The position numbers and the translations under genes are program-made. From Martelella mediterranea (lineage in GTDB: Bacteria > Pseudomonadota > Alphaproteobacteria > Rhizobiales > Rhizobiaceae), in contig NZ_JAINWJ010000008.1 in assembly GCF_021021415.1 (NCBI RefSeq), positions 1-64,000 of the forward strand: a stretch of DNA of 64,000 nt, in the 5' to 3' direction. The notes under the pieces are model-generated. The model was given only the letters and a program-made list of their open reading frames with translations, did not search any database and was not told the origin of the DNA. Shown piece after piece: positions 52,465 through 61,832 of the stretch. The first letter of the stretch is position 1; the number at the start of each line of letters is the position of its first letter.

Positions 52465-54798
52465 CTAGTTTCTCAGGGGTTTGCCGGTTTCGATGACGCT
52501 CTCGAACCGGTCGAGCGTCTTCTTGGTCTTCACGAGACGCATGAAGCTGTCGAGCTCCAGCTCGAGAATTGTGTCCTCATCCACCGGATCGATGATATCG
52601 GTGTCGCCGCCGGTCAAGACGGTCGCAAGCTCGCGCGCCACCGTCAGGTCGTGCGGCGTGGCGATCCCGCGCCGGGCGAAGCCCTCGGCGGCCATTTCCA
52701 GAGCGATCTTGCCAGATGGCCCGGGCAGCACGATTTCCCGCGGCTCCGGCGGCTGGTAGCCGTCAACCATGGCAAGCGCCCGCGCCTTGGCATCGGCGAG
52801 CAGCCGGTAGCGGTTCATGGTCACGCCGTCATCCTTGCCGAGGAACAGGAGTTCCCGCGCCTCGTCGGCCGACTTGGCGACGGTCGCGGTCGACAGCATT
52901 TCGAAGACCTTGGCCGTTGCCGGCATCGGCCCCTTGGGCGCCGCCGGATTGTTCTGCCAGCGGGTCAGCATTTCCCGGCACCCGCCCCAGGCAGGCACCA
53001 GGCCGACGCCGCATTCCACGAGGCCGATATAGGTTTCGGCATGCGCCTGCACCGCATCGGAATGCAGCACGATCTCGCAGCCGCCGCCAAGCGCCATGCC
53101 GGAGGGCGCGGCAACCACGGGGAACGGCGCATATTTCATCTTGCGATAGGTCGCCTGACCGTTGCTGACCAGCTTCTCGATTTCGCCCCAGGCGGCGATA
53201 TTGGCGGCAAACAGCGCCAGCCCCAGATTGGCGCCGACCGAGAAATTCGTGCCCTCATTATAGATCACCAGCGCCTTGTAGTTCTTCTTCACAAGCCCGA
53301 TGGTCTTGTCGAGCAGCGTCATGATCTGGTCGTCCATGGCATTGGCCTTCGAGGTGAACTCGAAGCAGACGACGCCATCGCCGATATCCCAGGCCGAGGC
53401 CGAACCGTTCTTCAGAAGCGGCTTGCTGACGCGCTTGATATCCTCGAGCATCAGCACGCCCTCGGGCCGCGCGATATCGCGGTAGCTCCCATCCGGCTGG
53501 AGGGCCTGACGCTTTCCGTCCTCGATGCGGTAGAATGTGCGCTCGCCCGCCTTTTCCAGCACGTCGGGAACAGGAATATTTTCCTCACGCATGCGCGCGA
53601 CGAGCCACGGCGCGCCGATCATGTCGATTAGTTCGAACGGTCCCCAGCGCCAGTTGTAGCCAAGCCGCATGACCTCGTCGATCGACGCGATATCGTCGGC
53701 TGCGTCACCGACGAGGCTTGCCGCATAGGACAGCGTATTGGCCATGACGCCGAAGGCATAGCGGCCAAGCGGTCCGTCGATTTCCATCACCTGACGCGGC
53801 TTGCGCGCCGCCTTCAGTTCGGGGCTCTCGACCTTTGCGGACGTGCTGTAGCGGCCGCTGCCAAGATCGATCGCCTCCTTGATCTTCCGGCCGCCTTCGC
53901 GGTTCAGCCGGTAGAAGCCGCCCTTGCCCTTGCGGCCGGTATAGCCGTCGGCGATCATCTTGTTGACCAGCGGCAGGTCGCGATTGGTCGCGTGGAACAT
54001 GTCGCCGTCCGGCAACGCGCTCTTCAGGCTTGCGCCGATATGCGGCATCAGGTCGAGGCCCACGAGATCGATCAGGCCGAATATGCCTGTCTTGGGAATG
54101 CCGAAGGGCTTGCCCATCACCGCGTCGGCCTCTTCCACCGTCAGCCCCTCTTCCATCGCCTTCAGCACGCCGAGCTGGATCCAGGTGACGCCGAGACGGT
54201 TGGCGACGAAGCCGGGACGATCGTTGCAGACCACGACGCTCTTGCCGAGCTTGCGGTCGGCGAAATCAGTCACGGCCGCGGCGAGCGCTTCGTTGGTATC
54301 AGGCCCCGTCACCAGTTCCATCAGTCGCATGTAGCGCGGCGGATTGAAGAAGTGGGTGATCATGAAATCACTGACGAACGCCTCCGGCATGCCTTCCACA
54401 AGGCGGGCGAGCGGAATGGTCGAGGTGTTCGACGAGATCGCCGTGCCCGGCTTGCGCACCGCGTCGATCCGCCGGTAGAGCGCCTGCTTGACATCGAGCT
54501 TTTCGACAACGACCTCGATGATCCAGTCGACGCTGGCGAGCTTTTCGAGATCGTCCTCGATATTGCCGGTTTCCACCAGTTTCGCGGCCCGCTTCGACAT
54601 GAACGGCGCGGGATCAGCCTTCTTCATCCTGGCGACCGCGGTTTCCGCGATCACATTGCGGTTTTCAGCACCATCCGGAACGATATCCAGCAGCAGCACC
54701 TTGTGACCGGCATTGGCGACCTGGGCGGCAATGCCCGATCCCATCACGCCGGAGCCGATGACGGCGACCGTGTTGATCTTGAATGCTGTATCAGACAT
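52465..54798 (-). CDS. 3-hydroxyacyl-CoA dehydrogenase/enoyl-CoA hydratase fusion (FadN-like)
   Basis: 777 residues. The N-terminal half is 3-hydroxyacyl-CoA dehydrogenase: NAD motif VAVIGSGVMGSGIAAQ, then ITHFFNPPRYMRLMELV with the catalytic His, and VVVCNDRPGFVANRLG. The enoyl-CoA hydratase domain is C-terminal, with GMALGGGCEI as oxyanion hole and Glu near 595 in LVECGVGLVPAWGG. This order is the reverse of FadB and matches Bacillus FadN. It performs the hydration and second oxidation steps. The start is ATG at 54798, overlapping the thiolase stop by one base; the frame could run further upstream but only antisense-like sequence lies there. Confidence 0.94.
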   Translation of the reverse strand: MSDTAFKINTVAVIGSGVMGSGIAAQVANAGHKVLLLDIVPDGAENRNVIAETAVARMKKADPAPFMSKRAAKLVETGNIEDDLEKLASVDWIIEVVVEKLDVKQALYRRIDAVRKPGTAISSNTSTIPLARLVEGMPEAFVSDFMITHFFNPPRYMRLMELVTGPDTNEALAAAVTDFADRKLGKSVVVCNDRPGFVANRLGVTWIQLGVLKAMEEGLTVEEADAVMGKPFGIPKTGIFGLIDLVGLDLMPHIGASLKSALPDGDMFHATNRDLPLVNKMIADGYTGRKGKGGFYRLNREGGRKIKEAIDLGSGRYSTSAKVESPELKAARKPRQVMEIDGPLGRYAFGVMANTLSYAASLVGDAADDIASIDEVMRLGYNWRWGPFELIDMIGAPWLVARMREENIPVPDVLEKAGERTFYRIEDGKRQALQPDGSYRDIARPEGVLMLEDIKRVSKPLLKNGSASAWDIGDGVVCFEFTSKANAMDDQIMTLLDKTIGLVKKNYKALVIYNEGTNFSVGANLGLALFAANIAAWGEIEKLVSNGQATYRKMKYAPFPVVAAPSGMALGGGCEIVLHSDAVQAHAETYIGLVECGVGLVPAWGGCREMLTRWQNNPAAPKGPMPATAKVFEMLSTATVAKSADEARELLFLGKDDGVTMNRYRLLADAKARALAMVDGYQPPEPREIVLPGPSGKIALEMAAEGFARRGIATPHDLTVARELATVLTGGDTDIIDPVDEDTILELELDSFMRLVKTKKTLDRFESVIETGKPLRN

Positions 54799-55934
54799 CA
54801 GATGCGCTCCAATATGGTTGCGATGCCCTGGCCGCCGCCGATGCACTGGGTGGCGAGCGCATACTTGCCGCCCTCGCGCTGCAACAGCGACGCCGCCTTG
54901 CCGACGATGCGCGCGCCGGTGGCGCCGAGCGGATGGCCAAGCGCAATGGCGCCGCCATCGATATTGATCCGGTCTTCGGCAAGGCCGAGATCGCGGATGC
55001 AGGCCAGCGACTGGCTGGCGAAGGCTTCGTTGAGCTCGATCACATCCATGGCGCCGGCATCGAGGCCGGCGCGCTCCAGCGCCTTGCGGCTGGCGCCGAC
55101 CGGTCCGATGCCCATGATTTCCGGCGCGCAGCCGCTGATGCCGACGGAGGTCAGGCGGGCGAGCGGCGTCAGGCCGTTCCTCATCGCATACTCCTCCGAG
55201 CACACCAGCACGGCCGAAGCGCCATCCGTCAGCGGCGAGGAGGTGCCGGCGGTGACCGTGCCGTCGGACGAGAAAGCCGGTTTCAGGCCGGCCAGCGCCT
55301 CGGCCGTGGTTTCCGGACGGATGCAGCCGTCTTCAGAAACCGTTCCGCCCTTCACGCTGATCGGCACGATCTCGTCCTTCAGCCGACCTTCGCTGCGGGC
55401 AGCGGTGGCCTTTTCCTGGCTCTTCACGGCAAAGGCTTCCTGTTGCTCGCGTGAAATCTGCCATTTGGTCGCGACGTTTTCCGCCGTATCGCCCATGCCG
55501 ATATAGGCGCCGGGCACCTTGGCATAGAGCGCCGGGTTCGGCAGCGGGTTGAAGCCGGTCATCGGCACCCGGCTCATGCTTTCCACGCCCGCGCAAATGA
55601 AGACTTCGCCGGCGCCGAGCTGGATCTGGCCGGCGGCCATGTGGATCGACTGCATCGACGAGCCGCAGAAGCGGTTGACCGTGACGCCGCCGATCGACTG
55701 CGGCAGATCCGCCATCAGCACGACGAGACGACCGAGGTTGAAGCCCTGCTCGGCTTCCGGAAAGGCGCAGCCGAGGATCAGGTCCTCGATATCCTCCACC
55801 TTGACGCCGGTCTTCTCGACGAGCCCGCGCACCACCTGGGCAGCCAGATCATCCGGACGGACACGGGCCAGTTCGCCCTTTGTGGCAAGAGAAAACGGCG
55901 AGCGCTGATAGCCCGCGATGACAACGTTGGTCAT
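54798..55934 (-). CDS. fadA: Acetyl-CoA acyltransferase (thiolase)
   Basis: 378 residues. Catalytic Cys90 is in VNRFCGSSMQSIHMA, His334 in LGHPLGATGAR and Cys364 in TQCIGGGQG. It cleaves 3-ketoacyl-CoA with CoA, releasing acetyl-CoA. It is the first gene of the thiolase/FadN-like/acyl-CoA dehydrogenase/SCP2 run, with overlapping or close junctions. A 229-base gap separates it from the MerR gene upstream on the same strand, so it may have its own promoter there. Confidence 0.94.
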   Translation of the reverse strand: MTNVVIAGYQRSPFSLATKGELARVRPDDLAAQVVRGLVEKTGVKVEDIEDLILGCAFPEAEQGFNLGRLVVLMADLPQSIGGVTVNRFCGSSMQSIHMAAGQIQLGAGEVFICAGVESMSRVPMTGFNPLPNPALYAKVPGAYIGMGDTAENVATKWQISREQQEAFAVKSQEKATAARSEGRLKDEIVPISVKGGTVSEDGCIRPETTAEALAGLKPAFSSDGTVTAGTSSPLTDGASAVLVCSEEYAMRNGLTPLARLTSVGISGCAPEIMGIGPVGASRKALERAGLDAGAMDVIELNEAFASQSLACIRDLGLAEDRINIDGGAIALGHPLGATGARIVGKAASLLQREGGKYALATQCIGGGQGIATILERI

Positions 55935-56163
55935 GGCATACTCCCAAGAAAGGTGATGTTTTGATTTGAAAATCGATCCGCAAAAGCCCGCGCCTTTCGG
56001 CCTTCAGGCACAATGCGGTGTCCGCCGGTTCCCCATGAGCGGGCAACCGGCCGTGAAACTGTGGCAGCGATTTCAGAAAACGGGCACGCCTGCATCCGTT
56101 TGAAAGGGGCGGAAAAACCGGCGGCCATATGATCGCCCGGCGCTCTGGCGCAGCCTGAGCCGA

Positions 56164-56592
56164 TCAGCTGGCGAGTTTGCCCGCCTTTTGCGACAGCCGC
56201 TCTTCGGTTTCGCTCACCACAGCCTTCAACTCCGACAGGGTAAGATCGATCGCGACCTTCTGTTCTTCCAGAAGCTGGATACGTTCGTGCACCGCCCGCA
56301 AAAGCGCCGTCAACTGCTCCTGCTGCGTATGGTCGACCTTGTATAGGTCCAGAAACTCCTTGATCTCCTCGAGCGAGAAGCCAAGCCGCTTGCCGCGCAG
56401 AATCAGGATCAGACGGGCGCGATCGCGCTGCGTATAGATGCGCGTCTTTCCGGCGCGCCCCGGGGTTATCAAACCCTTGGTCTCGTAGAACCGCAAGGCA
56501 CGCGGCGTGAGCCCGAGCTCTTCGGCCAACTGGGTCACCGTAAAAAACTGATCCGCCACGTAAAACCTTCTCTTTCCTGAACGATTCACCAT
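56164..56592 (-). CDS. MerR-family regulator of the fatty-acid genes
   Basis: 142 residues. The N-terminal winged helix (about 15-85) has FTVTQLAEELGLTPRALRFYETKGLI, PGRAGKTRIYTQRDRARLILILRGKRLGFSLEEI-type blocks. A coiled-coil dimerisation helix follows. It lacks the Cys ligands of metal sensors, as in MerR regulators of acyl-CoA metabolism (LiuR-like). It lies between fadD and fadA on the same strand. ATG at 56592 has GGGGG five bases upstream; a GTG at 56559 behind AGAAGG is a serious alternative. It is the best local candidate to bind the shared TATACGTCATATA dyad. Confidence 0.87.
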   Translation of the reverse strand: MVNRSGKRRFYVADQFFTVTQLAEELGLTPRALRFYETKGLITPGRAGKTRIYTQRDRARLILILRGKRLGFSLEEIKEFLDLYKVDHTQQEQLTALLRAVHERIQLLEEQKVAIDLTLSELKAVVSETEERLSQKAGKLAS

Positions 56593-56606
56593 AGCGGCCC
56601 CCTGAC

Positions 56607-58376
56607 CTAGGCGTCAACATGACTGTCTGCCTCCCCGGCATTCGCCTTTGCGCCATCATGAGAGGCGCGACGCTCTTCCTCGATCAATTCCTTTTTCGAA
56701 AGCTTGCCAACCATGGTTCTCGGCAGCGTATCGCGAATTTCGATGTCGCGCGGCAATTCGATCTTGGAGAGGCGCGGAACCAGGAATTCATGCAGCTCCT
56801 CAACCGTGACCTGCGCATCCTTGCGCAACGAAACGAAAGCCTTCGGCCGCTCGCCGCGATACGCGTCATACACGCCGATCACGATCGCTTCGGCCACCGC
56901 ATCATGCTCGTAAAGCGCCTCCTCGATGACGCGGGGATAGACATTGTAGCCCGAGCAGATGATCAGATCCTTCAGCCGGTCAACGAGATAGAGATAGCCG
57001 TCTTCATCCAGATAGCCGACATCGCCGGTTCGAAGAGCCCCGTCGCGCAGCACATGGGCAGTCTCATCCGGACGGTTCCAATAGCCCGACATGACCTGTG
57101 GACCGCGCACCCAGAGCTCGCCCTTGACGCCTTTCGGCAGCAGCACGGCCGGATTTTCAGAATCCCGGATTTCCAGCGTCGTTCCCGCCATGGGAAGGCC
57201 GGCAGACCCCGGACGGCCTGAACTGCCGTCCAGCGGATTGACGGAGACGACCGGCGAGCATTCCGTCAGGCCGTAACCTTCCGCAAGCCGGCACCCGGTC
57301 AGCGTTTCGAAGTCGACGCGCACTTCATTGGGCAGCGGCGCGCCGCCCGAGATGCACAGTTTGAGCGACTCCAGATGCACCTTGCGCGTCTGCGCAACGG
57401 CATTGATCGCGCCATAGATTGTCGGAACGGCCGGGAACAGCGTCGGTTTGCGCCGTTCCATCAGCGGGATCAGTTCATCGCGATTGAAACGCGGCACCAG
57501 AAGCATCGAGGCGCCGATCTCAACCGCATAGAGCATGCAGACGGTCATGGCGAAGACGTGGAAGAACGGCAGCACGCACATCACCATCTCTTCGCCCTCC
57601 ACCAGCAGACCGCACTGGTCACCCTGATGAACCAACTGGCGCGCATTGGCGACCAGCGCGCCATGCGACAACATCGCGCCTTTCGGCACCCCGGTCGTGC
57701 CGCCGGTATATTGCAGGACGGCAATATCGGACGGGACGGTTTCGATTGCCGGAACGGGCGCGTTTTCGGCATCCCGGATCAGCGCATCGAACCGCAGATG
57801 CGTGCGATCGTCAGGAATACGCGCCAGGTCGGAGCGCTTGAACAGGCGGAACAGCAACCCCTTCAGCGGCGGCAGAACCTGCGCCATCGGGCAGACGATC
57901 ACCTGCTTCAGATCCGTCTCGCCGACAACGGGACCGAGATTCTTGTAAACCGCCTCCAGGTCGAGCGTGATCATGAACTCGGTTCCGGAATCACGAATCT
58001 GATCGCGAATTTCGCGGCTGGTATAGAGAGGATTGAAGTTGACGACGATGCCGCCCGCCTTCAGCACGGCAAAGAAGCTAATGACCGAATACGGACAATT
58101 TGGAAGGAAGAGACCAACGCGCGTACCCTTGCGAACCCCGATGGACGCAAGCCCCGCGGCAAACCGGTCGGACAGGGCGTCAATCTCGCCATATGTCCAG
58201 GTGCGATCAAAAAACTCCACGGCCGTTTTATCGGCGAAGCGCGCGACCGCTTCAGCCAGAAACGCCGTCAGCGTATCGGCGTTCCGGTCCGCCGCGCCAT
58301 TGGCCGCGCCGGCCTCAGCGCTGTTGAGCGTATCTGCCCCGCCGCCCGGGGTTTCGGTATCGAAATCCTCTTGCAC
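56607..58376 (-). CDS. fadD: Long-chain fatty-acid-CoA ligase
   Basis: About 589 residues, ANL superfamily. Motifs: phosphate loop LQYTGGTTGVPKGAM, EGYGLTECSP, LRTGDVGYLDEDGYLYLVDRLKDLIICSGYNVYPRVIEEAL and the catalytic Lys in RTMVGKLSKKEL. It activates imported fatty acids with ATP and CoA at the inner membrane. The start is uncertain: GTG at 58376 behind GAAGGAGGAGGC is chosen; GTG at 58424 behind AAGGA is possible. The gene is followed 14 bases later by the MerR gene, so they are probably cotranscribed. Confidence 0.92.
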   Translation of the reverse strand: MQEDFDTETPGGGADTLNSAEAGAANGAADRNADTLTAFLAEAVARFADKTAVEFFDRTWTYGEIDALSDRFAAGLASIGVRKGTRVGLFLPNCPYSVISFFAVLKAGGIVVNFNPLYTSREIRDQIRDSGTEFMITLDLEAVYKNLGPVVGETDLKQVIVCPMAQVLPPLKGLLFRLFKRSDLARIPDDRTHLRFDALIRDAENAPVPAIETVPSDIAVLQYTGGTTGVPKGAMLSHGALVANARQLVHQGDQCGLLVEGEEMVMCVLPFFHVFAMTVCMLYAVEIGASMLLVPRFNRDELIPLMERRKPTLFPAVPTIYGAINAVAQTRKVHLESLKLCISGGAPLPNEVRVDFETLTGCRLAEGYGLTECSPVVSVNPLDGSSGRPGSAGLPMAGTTLEIRDSENPAVLLPKGVKGELWVRGPQVMSGYWNRPDETAHVLRDGALRTGDVGYLDEDGYLYLVDRLKDLIICSGYNVYPRVIEEALYEHDAVAEAIVIGVYDAYRGERPKAFVSLRKDAQVTVEELHEFLVPRLSKIELPRDIEIRDTLPRTMVGKLSKKELIEEERRASHDGAKANAGEADSHVDA

Positions 58377-58464
58377 GCCTCCTCCTTCTTGCGCGGACAC
58401 CCTCCTCAAGGCTTCTGTCCGCACAATTTTCCTTCGACATGACCATTACGATACCCTATAAACG

Positions 58465-58477
58465 TATACGTCATATA
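58465..58477. promoter_or_regulatory. Candidate fatty-acid operator between fadD and thioesterase
   Basis: TATACGTCATATA forms the dyad TATA-nGnCn-TATA. It lies in the short divergent gap and could serve both genes. It is the same 13-mer as before etfB (reverse strand). Confidence 0.55.
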
Positions 58478-58560
58478 ATTCAAGACCGATGTTAACGGAT
58501 CTGGCACGGACCTTGAAGACAGTGTATTCCCACGGTTACAGAAGGGTTTGGGGCATCATC

Positions 58561-59139
58561 ATGTATGTTTGGGGAAGACTGATCAGGGCCATGATCAAAG
58601 CGAAATTCGCACCTGCGATCCACCCGCCTGAAGATATCTCCTCGATTACCCTGAGCGTCTGGCCCCAGGACCTCGACATCAACATGCATGTGAACAATGG
58701 CAGATATCTGGCCTTCATGGATATTGGCCGGTTCGATCTGCTGGCACGATCCGGGCTCGGCGCAAAGGTCTTGCGCGAGAAATGGCAGCCTGTTCTGACC
58801 GGGGTGAACGCGCGTTACCGGCGCTCTCTTGGGGTCTTTCAGCGGTTCCGGCTCGAAACCAGGCTCGCCGGCTGGACAGAGAACTCGCTGTTCATGGAGC
58901 ACCGGATCATCCCTCTCAGCGGCCGGCACAAGGGTGAAGTCGCTGTGACGGCGACAGTGCGCGCGGTAATGCTGAAGGATGGCCGAAAGCTGCCCGCGAC
59001 GGAAATGCTCTCCCCGCTCGGCCCGCTGCCGGAAAGCCCGCCACTGCCGGAAGCCTATGCGCTGCTGATGTCGCCGGAGGAACGGGCAAGGGCGCGCGGC
59101 GCCGAGGACGCAAACGCGCGAAACGCACGGCTCGGATGA
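58561..59139 (+). CDS. Acyl-CoA thioesterase (hotdog fold, THEM-like)
   Basis: 192 residues. The hotdog core shows VWPQDLDINMHVNNGRYLAFMDIGRFDLL with the catalytic Asp/Asn region, then RRSLGVFQRFRLETRLAGW. It cleaves acyl-CoA to free acid and CoA, balancing FadD. The ATG at 58561 gives the typical MYVWGRLIR start and has GGGG seven bases upstream; the frame extends to 58489 without a ribosome-binding site. It diverges from fadD over a shared promoter dyad and is followed by the nitronate monooxygenase gene 22 bases later. Confidence 0.85.
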   Translation: MYVWGRLIRAMIKAKFAPAIHPPEDISSITLSVWPQDLDINMHVNNGRYLAFMDIGRFDLLARSGLGAKVLREKWQPVLTGVNARYRRSLGVFQRFRLETRLAGWTENSLFMEHRIIPLSGRHKGEVAVTATVRAVMLKDGRKLPATEMLSPLGPLPESPPLPEAYALLMSPEERARARGAEDANARNARLG

Positions 59140-59161
59140 CCTTTCCGAGGAGGAGGACATA

Positions 59162-60082
59162 ATGCTGAACCCGACATCGCTATCGGCGCGCCTGCGCCTT
59201 CCGGTGATCGCCGCCCCGATGTTTCTGGCATCCGGGCCGGAACTGGTGACCGCCTGCTGCCGCACCGGCATCTGCGGCACCTTTCCCGCTCTCAACCAGC
59301 GCACCAGCGACGGTTTTGCCGACTGGCTGCGCGCGATCGAGGCGGACCTCGCCGATCACGACAATCCTGCCCCCTTCGGCGTCAATCTGATCGTTCACAA
59401 GAGCAATGCCCGCCTTGAGGCCGATCTGAAGATCGTCGTCGCGCACAAGGTGCCGCTGGTAATCACCTCGCTCGGCGCGGTCAAGGCCGTGGTGGACGCC
59501 GTCCATTCCTATGGCGGGCTGGTTTTCCACGATGTCACCAACCGAAGGCATGCGGAAAAGGCGGTCGAGGCCGGCGTCGACGGCATCATTGCGGTTGCCG
59601 CCGGGGCCGGCGGTCATGCCGGCACGCTGAGCCCGTTCGCGCTGGTATCAGAAATCCGCTCGTTCTTTTCCGGCCCGCTGGCGCTCTCCGGCGCGATCTC
59701 GACCGGCGCGCATATCGCGGCAGCGCGCGCGCTCGGGGCCGATTTCGCCTATATCGGCACCCGTTTTCTGGCGACAAGCGAAGCAATCGCCCCCGAGGCC
59801 CACAAGCAGATGATCGTTGACGGGCGGGCGGGCGACATCGTCTACACGCCGGCGATATCGGGCGTTCCGGCCAATTTTTTGAAGTCCAGCATCACGGCCG
59901 CCGGACTCGACCCGGACAATCTGCCGCCGCATGGCGCGATGAATTTCGCCTCCGAGGCCAGGGCCTGGAAGACGGTATGGTCGGCCGGTCAGGGGATTGG
60001 CGCGATTGACGACATCCCGACGGTGGCAACGCTCGTCGACCGGTTTGACGGCGAATACCGGGCCGCCTGCGCGCGGCTCTGA
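59162..60082 (+). CDS. Nitronate monooxygenase family FMN enzyme
   Basis: 306 residues, a TIM barrel of the NMO/2-nitropropane dioxygenase family. Blocks: PVIAAPMFLASGPELVTACCRTGICGTF, GVNLIVHKSN, AVAAGAGGHAGTLSPFALV with the FMN-phosphate Gly-rich loop and catalytic His, and GADFAYIGTRFLAT. It oxidises alkyl nitronates, a detoxification role; related proteins act as enoyl reductases, so a lipid role is possible here. It has GAGGAGGAC before the ATG and is cotranscribed with the thioesterase gene. Confidence 0.9.
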   Translation: MLNPTSLSARLRLPVIAAPMFLASGPELVTACCRTGICGTFPALNQRTSDGFADWLRAIEADLADHDNPAPFGVNLIVHKSNARLEADLKIVVAHKVPLVITSLGAVKAVVDAVHSYGGLVFHDVTNRRHAEKAVEAGVDGIIAVAAGAGGHAGTLSPFALVSEIRSFFSGPLALSGAISTGAHIAAARALGADFAYIGTRFLATSEAIAPEAHKQMIVDGRAGDIVYTPAISGVPANFLKSSITAAGLDPDNLPPHGAMNFASEARAWKTVWSAGQGIGAIDDIPTVATLVDRFDGEYRAACARL

Positions 60083-60099
60083 GGCCCGCCAAGACAGAA

Positions 60100-60131
60100 A
60101 AGCCGGCCGGAACCATCGCTCCGGCCGGCTT
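60100..60131. terminator. Convergent terminator between NMO and etfA
   Basis: A perfect 12-bp stem AAGCCGGCCGGA/TCCGGCCGGCTT with an 8-base loop. On the minus strand it is followed by TTCTGTC after the stem Ts, fitting the end of the etfBA transcript; it can also stop the plus-strand operon. Confidence 0.8.
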
Positions 60132-60144
60132 GGTATCTCAATAC

Positions 60145-61074
60145 TCAGAGCTTTCCGGTCAGCTCCGGCACCGCATCGAAAAGATCGGCGACAAGGCCGT
60201 AATCCGCGACCTGGAAGATCGGCGCTTCCTCGTCCTTGTTGATCGCGACGATCACCTTCGAATCCTTCATGCCGGCCAGATGCTGGATCGCGCCGGAAAT
60301 GCCGCAGGCGATGTAGAGATCCGGGGCCACCACCTTGCCGGTCTGGCCGACCTGCCAGTCGTTCGGGGCGTAACCGGAATCGACGGCGGCGCGCGAGGCG
60401 CCGACGGCCGCACCGAGCTTGTCGGCCAGCTTTTCGATGATCGCGAACTGTTCAGACGAGCCGAGGCCGCGCCCGCCGGAAACCACGATGCGGGCCGAGG
60501 TCAGCTCCGGCCGGTCGCTTTCGGCAACCTTGTCCGCGACCCATCTGGCGTCAACCGTCGCATCCGGCGCGCTCACCTGCTCGACAGGAGCCGCGCCCCC
60601 CTCGCCCGCCGCCTCGAAACCGGACGTGCGGATGGTCACGACCCGCACCGGATCGCGCGATTTCACCGTCTGGATCGCGTTGCCGGCATAAATCGGCCGG
60701 TCGAAGGTCTCGGCGTCGAGAATGGCGGTGACATCCGAAATGATCATGACATCGAGACGGGCGGCAACGCGCGGCAGGATGTTCTTGCCGTCGCTGGTCG
60801 CGGGCGCGGCGATGACGTCGTAATCGCCCGCAAGCGCGACGATCTGCTCGGCGGTCGCCTCCGCCAGCCGATGGGAGAGCGCATCGGCATCGGCCACAAG
60901 CACCTTCGAAACGCCGTCGATCCGCGCGGCCTCGTCGGCGGCGGCGGAAAGGCCCGCGCCGGCAACAAGCAGGGTGACATCACCGAGGCCGGAGACGGCC
61001 TTGACCGCCCGCGCGGTCGCATCGCGAACCAGAGCGTCGCCGCTGGTTTCGGCAAGCAGCAGAACAGACATCAC
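60145..61074 (-). CDS. etfA: Electron transfer flavoprotein alpha subunit
   Basis: 309 residues. The C-terminal FAD domain holds [39 protein letters not shown] and [19 protein letters not shown], the FAD-binding signature. With EtfB it forms the soluble carrier that takes electrons from acyl-CoA dehydrogenases to ETF-quinone oxidoreductase. It overlaps etfB by four bases at 61071-61074, so etfB-etfA is one operon ending at the hairpin at 60100-60131. Confidence 0.96.
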   Translation of the reverse strand: MMSVLLLAETSGDALVRDATARAVKAVSGLGDVTLLVAGAGLSAAADEAARIDGVSKVLVADADALSHRLAEATAEQIVALAGDYDVIAAPATSDGKNILPRVAARLDVMIISDVTAILDAETFDRPIYAGNAIQTVKSRDPVRVVTIRTSGFEAAGEGGAAPVEQVSAPDATVDARWVADKVAESDRPELTSARIVVSGGRGLGSSEQFAIIEKLADKLGAAVGASRAAVDSGYAPNDWQVGQTGKVVAPDLYIACGISGAIQHLAGMKDSKVIVAINKDEEAPIFQVADYGLVADLFDAVPELTGKL

Positions 61075-61832
61075 AGCACCCCCGCTTCGGTTTTCAGCTT
61101 TTCGATCAGCGCATCGACGGTGTCGACCTTGATGCCGCCCTTGCGCCCTTCCGGCTCGCGCGTGCCCACGATTTCCAGACGCGGGGCGAGATCGACGCCG
61201 TAATCCGCCGCAGTCTTCTCCTCCAACGGTTTCTTCTTGGCCTTCATGATATTGGGCAGCGAGGCATAGCGCGGCTCGTTGAGGCGCAGGTCGGTGGTGA
61301 TGATCGCCGGCAGCGCCACCGAGATCGTCTGCAGCCCGCCATCAACCTCGCGCGTAACCTCCGCCCGACCATCGGCAATCTCAACCTTGGAGGCGAAGGT
61401 GGCCTGTGGCCAGTCAAGCAGCGCCGCCAGCATCTGGCCGGTCGCGTTCATGTCATTGTCGATCGCCTGCTTGCCGGCGATCACCAGATCGGCCTTCTCG
61501 GCCTCGATGACGCCCTTCAGCAGCTTGGCGACGGCGAGCGGCTCGATATCGGTCGCAGCGCTCTCGGCGGCCACGATCAGGACCGCCCGGTCGGCGCCCA
61601 TGGCGAGCGCGGTGCGCAGCGTTTCCTGCGCCTGGCGAACGCCGATGGACACAGCGATCACCTCTTGCGCCACGCCCTTCTCCTTCAACCGGATCGCCTC
61701 TTCCAGGGCGATCTCGTCGAAGGGGTTCATCGACATCTTGACGTTGGCGAGGTCGGGACCGGACCCGTCCGGCTTCACCCGCACCTTCACATTGTAATCG
61801 ATCACCCGCTTGACGGGCACAAGCACTTTCAT
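61071..61832 (-). CDS. etfB: Electron transfer flavoprotein beta subunit
   Basis: 253 residues. It begins [16 protein letters not shown], the family start, with [17 protein letters not shown], the AMP-binding [20 protein letters not shown] region and the signature-like [31 protein letters not shown] broken into recognisable parts. Start ATG at 61832 with GGAGGA nine bases upstream; a longer frame to 62123 runs through the promoter and is rejected. Two overlapping dyads lie 80-105 bases upstream, one of them shared with fadD and fadL. Confidence 0.95.
   Translation of the reverse strand: MKVLVPVKRVIDYNVKVRVKPDGSGPDLANVKMSMNPFDEIALEEAIRLKEKGVAQEVIAVSIGVRQAQETLRTALAMGADRAVLIVAAESAATDIEPLAVAKLLKGVIEAEKADLVIAGKQAIDNDMNATGQMLAALLDWPQATFASKVEIADGRAEVTREVDGGLQTISVALPAIITTDLRLNEPRYASLPNIMKAKKKPLEEKTAADYGVDLAPRLEIVGTREPEGRKGGIKVDTVDALIEKLKTEAGVL

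Noticed and set aside
54799-55203. N-terminal extension of the FadN-like reading frame
   Set aside because: It overlaps the thiolase gene and is arginine-rich shadow sequence; the conserved NAD motif begins right after the ATG at 54798.
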